The notes beneath the pieces were generated by a model. The model saw only the letters and a list, made by a program, of their open reading frames with translations. It ran no database searches and was not told where the DNA came from. Positions 22,701-29,138 of a stretch of DNA of 29,138 nucleotides are shown here, piece after piece. Every line of letters starts with the position of its first letter. Position 1 is the stretch's first letter. The stretch comes from JAICIG01 sp035532215 (GTDB taxonomy: Bacteria > Planctomycetota > Planctomycetia > Pirellulales > JAICIG01): the NCBI GenBank assembly GCA_035532215.1, contig DATKRK010000408.1, positions 1 through 29,138 of the forward strand. Direction: 5' to 3'. The translations under genes and the position numbers were made by a program.

Positions 22701-22985
22701 CTCCAAAAGTAAGCTGCCGGCCGCATCGCTCGGCACGATCGCCGGCCCGCTATCGCCCCCCTTGGCGGCAAATCGCTTCAGCCGCAGATCGAGATTGCCT
22801 TCGACCTTTTCGCCGCCGCCGTGGCAGTCGAAGCAATAGGCCTTGAAGACCGGCCGGGCGTCGACTTCGAACGATGGCGGCTGAGCGGCATCGGCCGACT
22901 CTGCTTTCGCAACCGTTTGAGTCCCGAACAGTAGGGCCGAGATAGCGCAGAGCCGTTGAAATCGCGTGAACGTCATCGGCAACAC
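19767..22985 (-). CDS. PSCyt1-DUF1549-DUF1553 cytochrome c-like secreted protein
   Basis: 1072 aa (ATG at 22985; ATG at 22976 is equally possible). An N-terminal signal peptide (hydrophobic about 12-22, ending near AKAES) leads into a planctomycete cytochrome C domain with a haem-binding CFDCH motif (C51, C54, H55) and a distal MPP segment (GEMPPTEKK) typical of the axial Met region. DUF1549 follows (LPPTEQEIAEFV, HYGERWARHWLDVAGYADSDG, a second CAQCHDHRYDPI) and then DUF1553 (GRRLALAKHLMSGQHPLVGRVLVNQLW, GTRPTHPELLDWLADEF). Near the C-terminus a beta-rich module of about 150 residues, perhaps carbohydrate-binding, is inserted within the DUF1553 region. This family is among the most abundant in planctomycetes, and a role in periplasmic polysaccharide or sulfated-glycan use is suspected. 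It is paired with the DUF1501 gene downstream. Confidence 0.94.
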   Translation of the reverse strand: MLPMTFTRFQRLCAISALLFGTQTVAKAESADAAQPPSFEVDARPVFKAYCFDCHGGGEKVEGNLDLRLKRFAAKGGDSGPAIVPSDAAGSLLLERMKSGEMPPTEKKVPPAQIALVERWIAAGAATLRDEPEQLPAGIDITPEERAFWAFQPIERVEPPQLADTVSDESQLANQPQADIVRTPIDAFLLATLREKKLRFAADADRLTLIRRVAFDLIGLPPTEQEIAEFVADTSPGAYEKMLDRYLASPHYGERWARHWLDVAGYADSDGNGTDDTPRPYAYKYRDYVIRSFNADKPFDQFVIEQLAGDELVPRPWSNLPPEQIEKLAATGFLRTAVDPTASGGDVALNANQVVADTLKIVGSSLLGLTVGCAQCHDHRYDPIPQSDYFRLRAVFEPALDPAHWRAPAQRLVSLYTDVDRAKAAAVEAEVQKMQTDFNAKQAKYVAEALEKELEKFPEDQRGPLRDAYNTPGDKRTEEQKQLLAANPKVNINVGVLYQYDQKAADELKADQAKIAAKRAEKPVEDFVAVLDETPGTLPETHVFYRGDHRQPKQAVKPGDLTILAPEGQRLEIADKDPQRPTSGRRLALAKHLMSGQHPLVGRVLVNQLWLHHFSRGLVDTAGDFGMLGTRPTHPELLDWLADEFARQGWRLKQMHKLLMMSTAYRQSSVPRQSSAAGQTAGVDARALDADNAFYWHFPVRRLEAEVLRDRILAASGKLDRTQFGPAAPVEEDFVGQVVVKDDAPRRSIYLQVRRTKPVSFLTAFDAPVMTLNCERRVPSTGAPQALMLMNSDFVLKYAGLLAGRLRSETPADYALALAQTLSAKYPRHGEAWQFGYGEFAAEENCVKQFAPLPHFTGSAWQGGAALPDAQLGWVILNSAGGHAGNDQQHAAIRRWTAARDGFVTVSGKLHHGSQNGDGVRGRIVSSRSGLKGEWSVKASEVATDTAKIEVQAGDALDFVVDCFGDVNSDSFAWKVDLQLVDAQNQPLDRWNSAAEFHGAAVVSLPQQLAYAWQIAYQRPPTTAELELACRFVHEQMASLRTSGDSGADHELVALTSLCQQLLSSNEFLYVD

Positions 22986-23128
22986 TTGCAGTCAAGTTGG
23001 GCGGGGCCGGCCAATCGTCCGGCGAGCGGGGCGGGAGCTTTCGCTTGGGCGCCGCGGACGGGAGGTACATGGGATTCACTCTACCCGATCGGCTGGCGGG
23101 CGGCAACATGGACGACGCGGCGGAGCAT

Positions 23129-23158
23129 GTGACTTTTTCTCACGCGAACGGCTAAAAT
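23129..23158 (+). promoter_or_regulatory. Candidate promoter of the small membrane-protein gene
   Basis: GTGACT (23129-23134) and TAAAAT (23153-23158), 18 bp apart, match sigma-70 boxes at 4/6 and 5/6. The start codon at 23166 is only 7 bp after the -10 box, so the transcript would be leaderless or nearly so, which fits the absence of a ribosome-binding site. Confidence 0.55.
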
Positions 23159-23165
23159 AGCCCCT

Positions 23166-23441
23166 ATGAAGCTTCGCCCCCAATTCAGCCTGCGAGTCCT
23201 GTTGACCCTCACTTTGATGGCCGCTTGCTTTTTTGCTGGCGTCCGATTCGAACGCGAGCGGCGCAGAATCGAAGACGAGAAAATGACGCAGGCCATAGGC
23301 GCGCGGTTGCCGCGAGTCATACACATAACGAGGGAAGAGTTGTACGACAGGACTTCGCGGCTGCTTCAAGGCAGAGAAATGCGCGCCGAGGCTCTCGAAC
23401 TTCGCGGCTTTAGCGACGCCACGCCGCGCAACAGCCCTTAG
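23166..23441 (+). CDS. Small single-pass membrane protein, function unknown
   Basis: 91 aa, ATG start. The N-terminus MKLRPQFSLRVLLTLTLMAACFFAGVRF is a basic segment followed by one hydrophobic helix (about 10-26), of the type (FSLRxLLxxxTLxA) seen at the start of many short planctomycete membrane proteins. The remainder is charged and probably helical (RERRRIEDEKMTQAIG). No domain is recognised. The gene is divergent from the DUF1549/DUF1553 gene, 180 bp away, and followed by a repeat-rich intergenic region. The lack of a ribosome-binding site is compensated by a promoter placed right at the start. Confidence 0.68.
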   Translation: MKLRPQFSLRVLLTLTLMAACFFAGVRFERERRRIEDEKMTQAIGARLPRVIHITREELYDRTSRLLQGREMRAEALELRGFSDATPRNSP

Positions 23442-23821
23442 CGTCGCGCATTTGCACTGGTAGCGATACCGTTTGCCGTATTGTCAAGGAGAAACGATCC
23501 TCGCGAAGTTGTGATTTTCTTGTCCTTGCGGTTGCCCCGGATTACGGGTTCCTCTTCTCTGTTCCGAGTCCCAGATAATGAGAGGCGCCTCGTCGTTGGC
23601 TCTTCGTTAGCGGCTGATTTAGCGGTCAATCGTCAGAAGCTGCGGAAACAGAGAAGAGGAACCCGTAGTTTCGCCGGCTTGACGTCTTGCTTGTTTCTCC
23701 CAAAAAAAGGCAGGGTGATTGTCGCCAAGTGTTTTGGACCGCGGACGGCAATACAACAATAGCGCGCTGCCTTCATTTCTCAATGGGGGTTACCGGGACG
23801 CGTGGCAGATCTGCCAAAGCC
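23442..23821. other. Repeat-bearing intergenic region
   Basis: About 380 bp between the small membrane protein and the convergent DUF3352-like gene. It holds one long inverted repeat (23543-23667, listed separately) and no recognisable gene. A/T-rich tracts follow (CCCAAAAAAAGG near 23700). Confidence 0.6.
23543..23667. repeat. Long inverted repeat, MITE-like or structured RNA
   Basis: ACGGGTTCCTCTTCTCTGTT at 23544-23563 is matched by its exact reverse complement at 23647-23666, and the match extends one more pair outward. The enclosed 83 bp contain a smaller AGGCGCCT palindrome near 23583. Total length is 125 bp. It is either a small mobile element with terminal inverted repeats or, if transcribed, a long hairpin between two convergent genes. 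Confidence 0.75.
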
Positions 23822-25597
23822 CTACCGCGCCGGCTTGACCTCGATCGTCGCTTCCAGCGCCAGCGAATCGGGCTCGACCGCCAGGCGAATGCCGGCCTGG
23901 TCGACTTGCTTGGCCAGTTTCAATAGCGCGTCGATGGCCGCCTCGGCCTCGGCGCGCGTGCGGCCCTCGGAGAGCATGTTCTGGCTGATCAATAGTTCGC
24001 GATTATCTTGGAAAATCGCCTCCAGCGGCCCGCCCGAGACATTCAGCGAAACGTTGTCCGCCGTCGGCGGCGCCGCGTCGGCCTTGGCCAGCGAATCGAT
24101 CAGTTGCCGCACGATGCCGGCGGTCGAGCCGTAGACGAAGTAATCGCCGGCTCGGGCGCAGGCCGGGCTGAAGTTGTAATTCACCTTCGCCTGGCCCTGC
24201 GCGATGTCCTTTTCGACGATGTAGACTGCTTTGGAGATCTTCGCGTCGCGATAGTCTTCGGTCGTCAGCAATAACTGCGGCTGGCCCTGCTGACCGCCGA
24301 CGATATTCGTCAGGCCCACGACCTTTTGATAAGCCACGAGCAATTGCGTGGCGAATTCGTCGGGATGTTTCATCCGCAGCACCAGGGCGAAGGCCGGCAG
24401 TTTCAACGCCGGAATCGGCTGATCGGCGGCGTACTCTTGCCGGGCGACGACGAATTGCCAGCCAGGCTCCAATTCGCCGAGCACCTCGGGGCCGAAATCG
24501 CGGCCCGAGAAGAACAGGCCCAACTGCGTGTCGGCCTGGGTGAAACGGGCTACGACCTTGTCGTCGAACAATTCCTCGCGCGACAGCCACAGCCCGGCCA
24601 GATCGCGGAAGAAGCTTAGCGTGGCGATCCTGCCCGGCGGTTGCAAGGCGGCGGGCGCCGCCTGTTTAGCGTCGGGTGCGAAATACCAGCTTCGAGTCGA
24701 AGCGGTCTGCGAGGCGTCTCGCGGCAGCTCGGCCCGCACCCGCAAGGCGTTGCCTTCGAGGTACAAGCTTGCGGTGGCGAACGGCGCCTGCCGCATGGCG
24801 TCGAGCACGCCGCCCGCCAGGAGTTCGATCAGCGGGTTATTCGAGCGGCCGCCCAGCGCCTTTTCGACGTTCGGCGCCTTGCGCACGGCGTCGAGCGAAG
24901 CCCAGGCCCAGCCGACTGCTTCGGGCTTCTTCTGAGCGATCGCCTGCTGAAACGCCTGCACGTCGGCCAGGCTTTTTGCCAAGGCGTCTTGGTGCCGCTC
25001 GATGGCGGCCTTGAGCCCGTCGGCCTTATTGCTGACGATGAGCAGATCGTCGACGATCGCGTGGACCGATTCCGGGCTGAATTGCCAACCCGTCACGCCC
25101 TTGTATTCCTTCGATTTAACCGGCGAAGGACGCGAGTTGTTCTTGGCATCGGCCTCGATCAGCTCGACCATCGTTTCGTTCAGTTTGGCGAGCAACTCGG
25201 GTTTGCGGCTGCGGCCGACGAGCAACACGGAGTTAGTCGCCGGATCGGCGGACAGATACAGTCCCCCGCCGACGAGATCCCTGAGCGCCGCCTGCCAGTT
25301 CACGCCCAGCCGCACCTGCAAAATTCCGATCACGGCCTGCAATTGACCGTATTTCTTCGACTCCAGGTACTTTTTGTAAGGATCGAGCCCTGCCAGCAAA
25401 TCGCTGGTCGCGGGGGCCAGCAGCGCGTCGAGGATCGCTTCGGGCTGCGTGATTTCGGCATAGACCGCGGCCGATTCGGGCATCAGCCTTGCCGGTTCGG
25501 CCGCTCGGACAGGGGACGAGCCGGCGGCGAGCGAGACCAGAGCGACGGCCAGAACGAACGGTAATCGGGCGCGCGACAAAGGCAACGGCTTTTTCAT
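23822..25597 (-). CDS. Secreted DUF3352-like protein
   Basis: 591 aa, ATG start with GAGAGAAA upstream. A signal peptide is clear: MKKPLPLSRARLPFVLAVALVSLAAGSSPVRA, with an AxA-like cleavage site before AEPARL. The mature protein begins RLMPESAAVYAEITQPEAILDALL, the pattern of planctomycete DUF3352-type proteins, and has a repeated alpha/beta architecture (SVLLVGRSRKPELLAKLNE; HAIVDDLLIVSNKADGLKAAIERH; FALVLRMKHPDEFATQLLVAYQK; GDYFVYGSTAGIVRQLIDSL). It has no catalytic motif or membrane anchor. It is divergent from the DUF1800 gene, so shared regulation is possible. The family call rests on pattern similarity. Function is unknown. Confidence 0.78.
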   Translation of the reverse strand: MKKPLPLSRARLPFVLAVALVSLAAGSSPVRAAEPARLMPESAAVYAEITQPEAILDALLAPATSDLLAGLDPYKKYLESKKYGQLQAVIGILQVRLGVNWQAALRDLVGGGLYLSADPATNSVLLVGRSRKPELLAKLNETMVELIEADAKNNSRPSPVKSKEYKGVTGWQFSPESVHAIVDDLLIVSNKADGLKAAIERHQDALAKSLADVQAFQQAIAQKKPEAVGWAWASLDAVRKAPNVEKALGGRSNNPLIELLAGGVLDAMRQAPFATASLYLEGNALRVRAELPRDASQTASTRSWYFAPDAKQAAPAALQPPGRIATLSFFRDLAGLWLSREELFDDKVVARFTQADTQLGLFFSGRDFGPEVLGELEPGWQFVVARQEYAADQPIPALKLPAFALVLRMKHPDEFATQLLVAYQKVVGLTNIVGGQQGQPQLLLTTEDYRDAKISKAVYIVEKDIAQGQAKVNYNFSPACARAGDYFVYGSTAGIVRQLIDSLAKADAAPPTADNVSLNVSGGPLEAIFQDNRELLISQNMLSEGRTRAEAEAAIDALLKLAKQVDQAGIRLAVEPDSLALEATIEVKPAR

Positions 25598-25657
25598 GGC
25601 GAAAGTTTCTCTCTTGGAGTTGTAGGCGCTGCATCCTGCCGCGTCATGCAGGTAGAG

Positions 25658-25701
25658 GCGGCATCCCTTGTCGCGTCTCTTCGAAGCGGCAGGGATGCCG
25701 C
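25658..25701. repeat. Inverted GCGGCATCCCT / AGGGATGCCGC pair
   Basis: An 11-bp perfect inverted repeat with a 22-bp spacer in the divergent intergenic region before DUF1800. It is a third palindromic repeat type in this window, compatible with a REP-like element or a hairpin in the DUF1800 leader. Confidence 0.65.
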
Positions 25702-25801
25702 TACTACGGGCGCCGCTCGAAAATACCCGAGACCAGGCCGGAGAGTTTCACGGTTTTCGCCCAAGCGAAAAGAACGAGGCCGTCGAGATCACGGAAATAC
25801 C

Positions 25802-25833
25802 TTGAAACCGGACGGACCTCCAGCCGGTATAGT
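25802..25833 (+). promoter_or_regulatory. Possible DUF1800 promoter
   Basis: TTGAAA (25802-25807) and TATAGT (25828-25833), about 43 bp before the start codon. The 20-bp spacer is longer than ideal, so this is a tentative call. Confidence 0.35.
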
Positions 25834-25875
25834 AACATGACCGCTGGCCAAAACCATTTGCCGCCGAGGAAGATC

Positions 25876-27261
25876 ATGGCTGCCCAATCGTTGTCGCCCA
25901 ACACGCCGCTGGCCGAGATCGATCCGGTCTGGGCGTGGAGTCCCTTGACGCCCGCATTCAGGCCGTGGACTCGCGAGTTGGCGGCCCATCTCTATCGGCG
26001 GGCCGGTTTTTCGGCGACCTGGGCCGAACTCGACGAGGCCGTGGCCGACGGCTGCCATCGCACCGTCGAGCGGCTCCTTTCGCGAGCCCCGCAAAGCGAC
26101 AGTTTTTACGGCGAGGCCGATCGCTCGGTCGCGGCGCTGTTGGCCTCGGGCAATGCCAATCACCTTTCGGCCTGGTGGCTGTACGTGATGTTGAACTCGC
26201 CGCAGCCGCTGTTGGAAAAGCTGACGCTGTTCTGGCACGGCCATTTCGCCACCTCGGCGGCCAAGGTGACCGACGGGCGGATGATGTTCGCCCAGCACGC
26301 CTTGCTGCGAAAGCACGCCTTGGGGCATTTCGGCCCGCTGCTGGAAGAGCTGTCGAAAGACCCGGCGATGCTCGTGTGGCTCGATTCGACGACCAACCAC
26401 AAGGCCCATCCCAACGAGAACTTCGCCCGCGAGGTGATGGAGTTGTTCTGCCTGGGCATCGGCCATTATACCGAGCACGACATCAAGGACGCGGCCCGGG
26501 CCTTCACCGGCTGGGAACTGCGGAAAGACCAGTTCCGCTTCAACCGCTATCAGCACGACGACGGGCTAAAAAGCTTGCTGGGCAAGAGCGGGCGGTTTAC
26601 GGGCGACGATGTACTGAAGATTCTCCTGGAACAGCCGGCCACGGCCCGCTTCCTGGTCGGCAAGCTGTACCGTTTCATCGTGAACGAAACGGTCGAACCG
26701 CCCGCGACGCTGCTCGAGCCGCTGGCGGCCGGTTTCCGCGCGGCCGAATACGACATGACCTGGCTGCTGCGGACCATGCTCAGATCGAACTTTTTCTACT
26801 CGCCGCACGCGATGCAGCAGCGGATCAAGTCGCCGGTCGAATTCGCCATCGGACTGCTGCACTCGCTGGAAGGTTCGGCCAACACCTATGCTCTGGCTGA
26901 CGATCTGCGCGATCTCGGGCAGGCGGTGTTCTTTCCCCCGAACGTCAAAGGTTGGGACGGCGGCGCGGCGTGGATCAATTCGTCGACCTTGGTCGGCCGC
27001 GCGAACCTGGTCTGGAATGTGGTCAGCGATCGCGACGGCCGCTACAACACGCGGCTGGCGCTCGATTGCTTGCCGGCCTTAAGCGGCCTCGGCGATCCGG
27101 CCGCGATCAGCCGGCGGCTGGCAGATTTACTGCTGGCCTTTCCGCTGCCCGACGCCGTTTACGTGCAGTTGGCTGCGGTGGCCGCGGACAAAATATCGGG
27201 CAACCAGTTGGCTCGCGCCGTGCAAGCGATCGCCACGTTGCCGGAGTTTCAGCTCGCTTGA
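25876..27261 (+). CDS. DUF1800 protein
   Basis: 461 aa from the ATG at 25876, set by a GAGGA ribosome-binding site 5 bp upstream; the longer open frame upstream is not supported. DUF1800 motifs are all present in order: LAAHLYRRAGFSATWAEL near the N-terminus, LFWHGHFATS, the signature NENFAREVMELFCLGIGHYTEHDI, ARAFTGWE, and the C-terminal GWDGGAAWINSSTLVGRANL. No signal peptide is seen. Family members are usually about 450-600 aa and occur next to DUF1501 genes, as here (86 bp before the second DUF1501 gene). A role in processing or secretion of the DUF1501 partner has been suspected from this constant pairing but is not demonstrated. Confidence 0.93.
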   Translation: MAAQSLSPNTPLAEIDPVWAWSPLTPAFRPWTRELAAHLYRRAGFSATWAELDEAVADGCHRTVERLLSRAPQSDSFYGEADRSVAALLASGNANHLSAWWLYVMLNSPQPLLEKLTLFWHGHFATSAAKVTDGRMMFAQHALLRKHALGHFGPLLEELSKDPAMLVWLDSTTNHKAHPNENFAREVMELFCLGIGHYTEHDIKDAARAFTGWELRKDQFRFNRYQHDDGLKSLLGKSGRFTGDDVLKILLEQPATARFLVGKLYRFIVNETVEPPATLLEPLAAGFRAAEYDMTWLLRTMLRSNFFYSPHAMQQRIKSPVEFAIGLLHSLEGSANTYALADDLRDLGQAVFFPPNVKGWDGGAAWINSSTLVGRANLVWNVVSDRDGRYNTRLALDCLPALSGLGDPAAISRRLADLLLAFPLPDAVYVQLAAVAADKISGNQLARAVQAIATLPEFQLA

Positions 27262-27347
27262 TTGATTTGGGCTTTTTTAAGAACGTTTCCTTTAGATCAC
27301 GGCTCGCCCCGCAAAACATCAGCCATTTCAAACAAAGGTCATCCGCC

Positions 27348-28601
27348 ATGCTCGCCTCACGACGCCGGTTTTTGCAGGCCACGTTGGGTTCTTCGACGCT
27401 GTTGTCGGCCGGGCTGACCGTGCCGGCGTTTCTGGCCCGCAGCGCGTGGGCGGCCAGCAGCGAGGCGAGCAACCCCAAGGGCGGCCTGGGCGAAAACATC
27501 CTGGTGGTGATCCAACTTTCGGGCGGCAACGACGGCCTGAACACGGTGATCCCGTTCGCCGACGACGGTTACGGCCGCAACCGCATCACGCTACGGATAG
27601 CCGACAATCAAGTGCTGAAGCTCAACGACCAGACGGGCCTGCACCCGCAGATGGAGGGCTTCAAGAAATTGTTCGAAAGCCAGCGGCTGGCGATCGTGCA
27701 AGGCGTCGGATACCCGAACCCAGATCGCTCGCACTTCCGCTCGATGGACATCTGGCACACGGCCAAGCCCGAGCGAGAGGACAAGTCCGACGGCTGGCTG
27801 GGCCGCACGATCGATTCCGATCCGCGCGAAGCCGGGCAGGACGTGCCCGCCTTGCACCTGGGGCCAAATCAACTGCCGCTGGCGTTGGTCAGCCAGCGCA
27901 CGCCCGTGCCGTCGATCGAATCGATGGCCGGCTTTCGGCTGCAAACCGCCGGCGGGGCGTTGCCGCTTGCATCGTTGGCCCAACTGGCCGAAGCGGCCCG
28001 GCCCGACTCGCCGCCGCTGTTGGATTTCTTGCGCCGCAGTACGCTGAACGCGTACGCATCGAGCGCCCAGGTGCAAGAGGCGTTGAAAGAGGAACGCAGC
28101 GAGGCGGCGTATCCCGACTTTGTCTTGGCGCAGAAACTCAAGCAAATCGCGCAACTGATCGATGCCAAGCTCAGCACGCGGATCTACTACGTCTCGCTCG
28201 ACGGCTTCGACACGCACGCGAACCAGGCGCCGGCGCAGGCGGCGCTGTTGAACCAGCTTTCGGCTTCGGTGTCGGCGTTCGTCGAAGACCTGGCCCAGCG
28301 CGGTCTCCAGGACCGGGTGATGGTGCTCTCGTTCTCGGAGTTCGGCCGCCGGGTGCGCGAGAACGCCAGCCAGGGGACCGACCACGGCACGGCCGCCCCG
28401 GTGTTTCTGGCGGGCGGCCGCGTAGCTGCGGGCTTGATCGGCGCGCAGCCCAGCCTCGGCGATCTCGACGGCGAAGGCGACCTGAAATTCCACACGGACT
28501 TCCGTCGCCTCTACGCCAGCCTGCTCGACGGCTGGCTCGGCTGCCCGAGCGAAAAAGTGCTCGGCCAACACTTCGAGCCGCTGGCGATCGTCCAGGGGTA
28601 A
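27348..28601 (+). CDS. DUF1501 secreted protein, partner of DUF1800
   Basis: 417 aa, ATG at 27348; the frame is open upstream but the Tat signal fixes the start. The signal is MLASRRRFLQATLGSSTLLSAGLTVPAFLARSAWA, with twin arginines at 5-6 and cleavage near AWA. The sulfatase-like fold segments characteristic of DUF1501 follow: VIQLSGGNDGLNTVIP, PDRSHFRSMDIWHTA, GFDTHANQ, and VLSFSEFGRRVRENASQGTDHGTAAPVFLAGG. This belongs to the shorter subgroup usually encoded beside DUF1800 and is only distantly similar to the 506-aa DUF1501 at 18152-19672. It probably forms an operon with the DUF1800 gene. The enzymatic activity is not known. Confidence 0.93.
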   Translation: MLASRRRFLQATLGSSTLLSAGLTVPAFLARSAWAASSEASNPKGGLGENILVVIQLSGGNDGLNTVIPFADDGYGRNRITLRIADNQVLKLNDQTGLHPQMEGFKKLFESQRLAIVQGVGYPNPDRSHFRSMDIWHTAKPEREDKSDGWLGRTIDSDPREAGQDVPALHLGPNQLPLALVSQRTPVPSIESMAGFRLQTAGGALPLASLAQLAEAARPDSPPLLDFLRRSTLNAYASSAQVQEALKEERSEAAYPDFVLAQKLKQIAQLIDAKLSTRIYYVSLDGFDTHANQAPAQAALLNQLSASVSAFVEDLAQRGLQDRVMVLSFSEFGRRVRENASQGTDHGTAAPVFLAGGRVAAGLIGAQPSLGDLDGEGDLKFHTDFRRLYASLLDGWLGCPSEKVLGQHFEPLAIVQG

Positions 28602-28626
28602 GCTCGGCGCTGGAATCCAGTCAGCG

Positions 28627-28785
28627 TTACGGTGCGGTCTTGAACGCCGGATGGCCGTAACAACCGAGATCGCCATAGCCGAGATCATCCGCCAGGATCA
28701 GGATCACATTCGTTCTGCCCTGCTTCTCCGCCGAAAACGCTTCGCTGCTTGCATGCGCTGCACTGAGCGCGACCGCAAGGAAGGC
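28627..28785 (-). pseudogene. Truncated sulfatase N-terminal fragment
   Basis: On the minus strand, the frame ending at a stop at 28627 encodes part of a signal peptide (AFLAVALSAAHASSEAFSA) followed by NVILILADDLGYGDLGCYG, the N-terminal signature of arylsulfatases with the Ca-binding Asp pair. It stops after HPAFKTAP, where intact sulfatases continue KTPNLD. The start codon and n-region of the signal peptide are missing: upstream of about 28785 the frame reads antisense to a cupin fragment. Only about 53 codons of a gene normally 450-550 codons long remain, so it is not functional. Confidence 0.8.
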
Positions 28786-28954
28786 CGACGAGTTGGTCGT
28801 CGTGCTGGAAGGCGAGATGGAGTTTGAAGTCGAAGGCACGATCCGGCATCTATCGCCCGGCGAAGAGTTACTGATCCGCGCCGGCGCGAAGCACTCGGCA
28901 CGGAACATCGGTCGCTCCGCCGCGCGTTGGCTCTACGGATATCGGCGAGGTTAA
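28781..28954 (+). pseudogene. Truncated cupin-domain fragment
   Basis: The plus-strand frame KADELVVVLEGEMEFEVEG, then HLSPGEELLIRAGAKHSARN, ending in a stop at 28952-28954, is the second half of a small cupin-2 domain (GEMEF, PGEE and the metal-type His in AKHSARN). No start codon or first cupin motif precedes it; going upstream the frame enters the antisense of the sulfatase remnant. It is probably the tail of a disrupted gene. Confidence 0.75.
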
Positions 28955-29048
28955 TCGACGACGGCGACCTAAGCCGCCACGCGGCGAGGAGGCGGCCCCT
29001 TAGTTCAAGTTTCGCGGTTTTCGCCAGGCAATTTCGGTCGAATTGAAA

Positions 29049-29122
29049 TCGGCCTCCGTGCCAAAAACGGGTAAACCTGTGGTGAATTCAACTTCCCAGG
29101 CAACCCGCGGCAAGGAGGCCGA
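29049..29122 (+). promoter_or_regulatory. Long hairpin enclosing a Shine-Dalgarno sequence
   Basis: TCGGCCTCCGTGCC (29049-29062) pairs with GGCAAGGAGGCCGA (29109-29122), 13 of 14 positions. Inside, CGGGT (29068-29072) pairs with ACCCG (29103-29107) and CCTG (29076-29079) with CAGG (29097-29100). The AAGGAGG ribosome-binding site (29112-29118) is buried in the outer stem. Confidence 0.6.
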
Positions 29123-29124
29123 AC

Positions 29125-29138
29125 GTGCAAGTTACTTC
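29125..29138 (+). CDS. Possible start of a gene running off the window
   Basis: GTG at 29125 lies 6 bp after a full AAGGAGG ribosome-binding site, giving the beginning VQVT. Only four complete codons are visible, so the product is unknown. The structured leader just upstream suggests translational control, or a mobile-element end. Confidence 0.35.

Overview
The window looks like a chromosomal segment of a planctomycete, probably Pirellulales-like. The strongest evidence is two sets of gene families that are typical of that phylum: a secreted PSCyt1/DUF1549/DUF1553 protein with a DUF1501 protein, and a DUF1800/DUF1501 pair. A large zinc-ribbon/transmembrane/WD40 protein, a short 'FSLRVLL' membrane protein, a bacterial eRF1-like (baeRF) protein and many small palindromic intergenic repeats fit the same origin. 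No rRNA, CRISPR array, integrase or intact transposase was seen.

Layout. (1) 82-3254, minus strand: a TetR regulator followed by three short-chain dehydrogenase/reductase (SDR) genes. Two of the SDRs are close paralogues without the usual catalytic Ser and Tyr, and they flank a canonical DltE-type SDR. The TetR promoter and a perfect palindromic operator are readable. (2) 3259-4487, minus strand: a dense array of ten tRNA or tRNA-like genes (Phe, Glu, an odd Pro-like one, Ile-GAT, Lys-TTT, Ile-TAT, Lys-CTT, a Glu-bodied CGT, Gly, Pro in transcription order). It contains two families of palindromic repeats and a displaced tRNA 5' half. A strong terminator hairpin sits just upstream of the array. 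(3) 4810-6444, minus strand: a membrane-anchored protein-isoaspartate methyltransferase and a SagB-type nitroreductase. (4) 6798-9249, plus strand: an FmdB zinc ribbon, a small helical protein and the B12-dependent ribonucleotide reductase NrdJ. (5) 10019-15779, plus strand: a thiamine-binding-type protein (MTH1187 family), the RNA ligase RtcB, transcription terminator Rho, a baeRF protein and an unknown small protein. (6) 15970-18057: the zinc-ribbon/WD40 membrane protein. (7) 18152-22985, minus strand: DUF1549/DUF1553 cytochrome-like protein then DUF1501. (8) 23166-28601: a small membrane protein, a secreted DUF3352-like protein on the minus strand, and a DUF1800-DUF1501 pair on the plus strand. 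(9) 28627-29138: head-to-head remnants of a sulfatase and a cupin gene, then a long hairpin that encloses the ribosome-binding site of a gene running off the window.

Genes that appear to work together: TetR with its SDR operon; NrdJ with the small helical protein just upstream; the cytochrome-like DUF1549/1553 protein with its Tat-exported DUF1501 partner; and DUF1800 with its own DUF1501 partner. RtcB, Rho and the baeRF protein are all RNA or translation factors but are separated by gaps, so a shared operon is not shown.

The most unusual parts are the tRNA array (remodelled tRNAs, an Ile-TAT gene whose 5' half has been duplicated around a repeat, and a 91-nt tRNA-like gene with extra nucleotides), the two MITE-like inverted-repeat elements (one supplying the N-terminal codons of a DUF1501 gene), the sulfatase/cupin junction, and the structured leader at the right edge. 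All calls come from reading the sequence; no database search or folding program was run.
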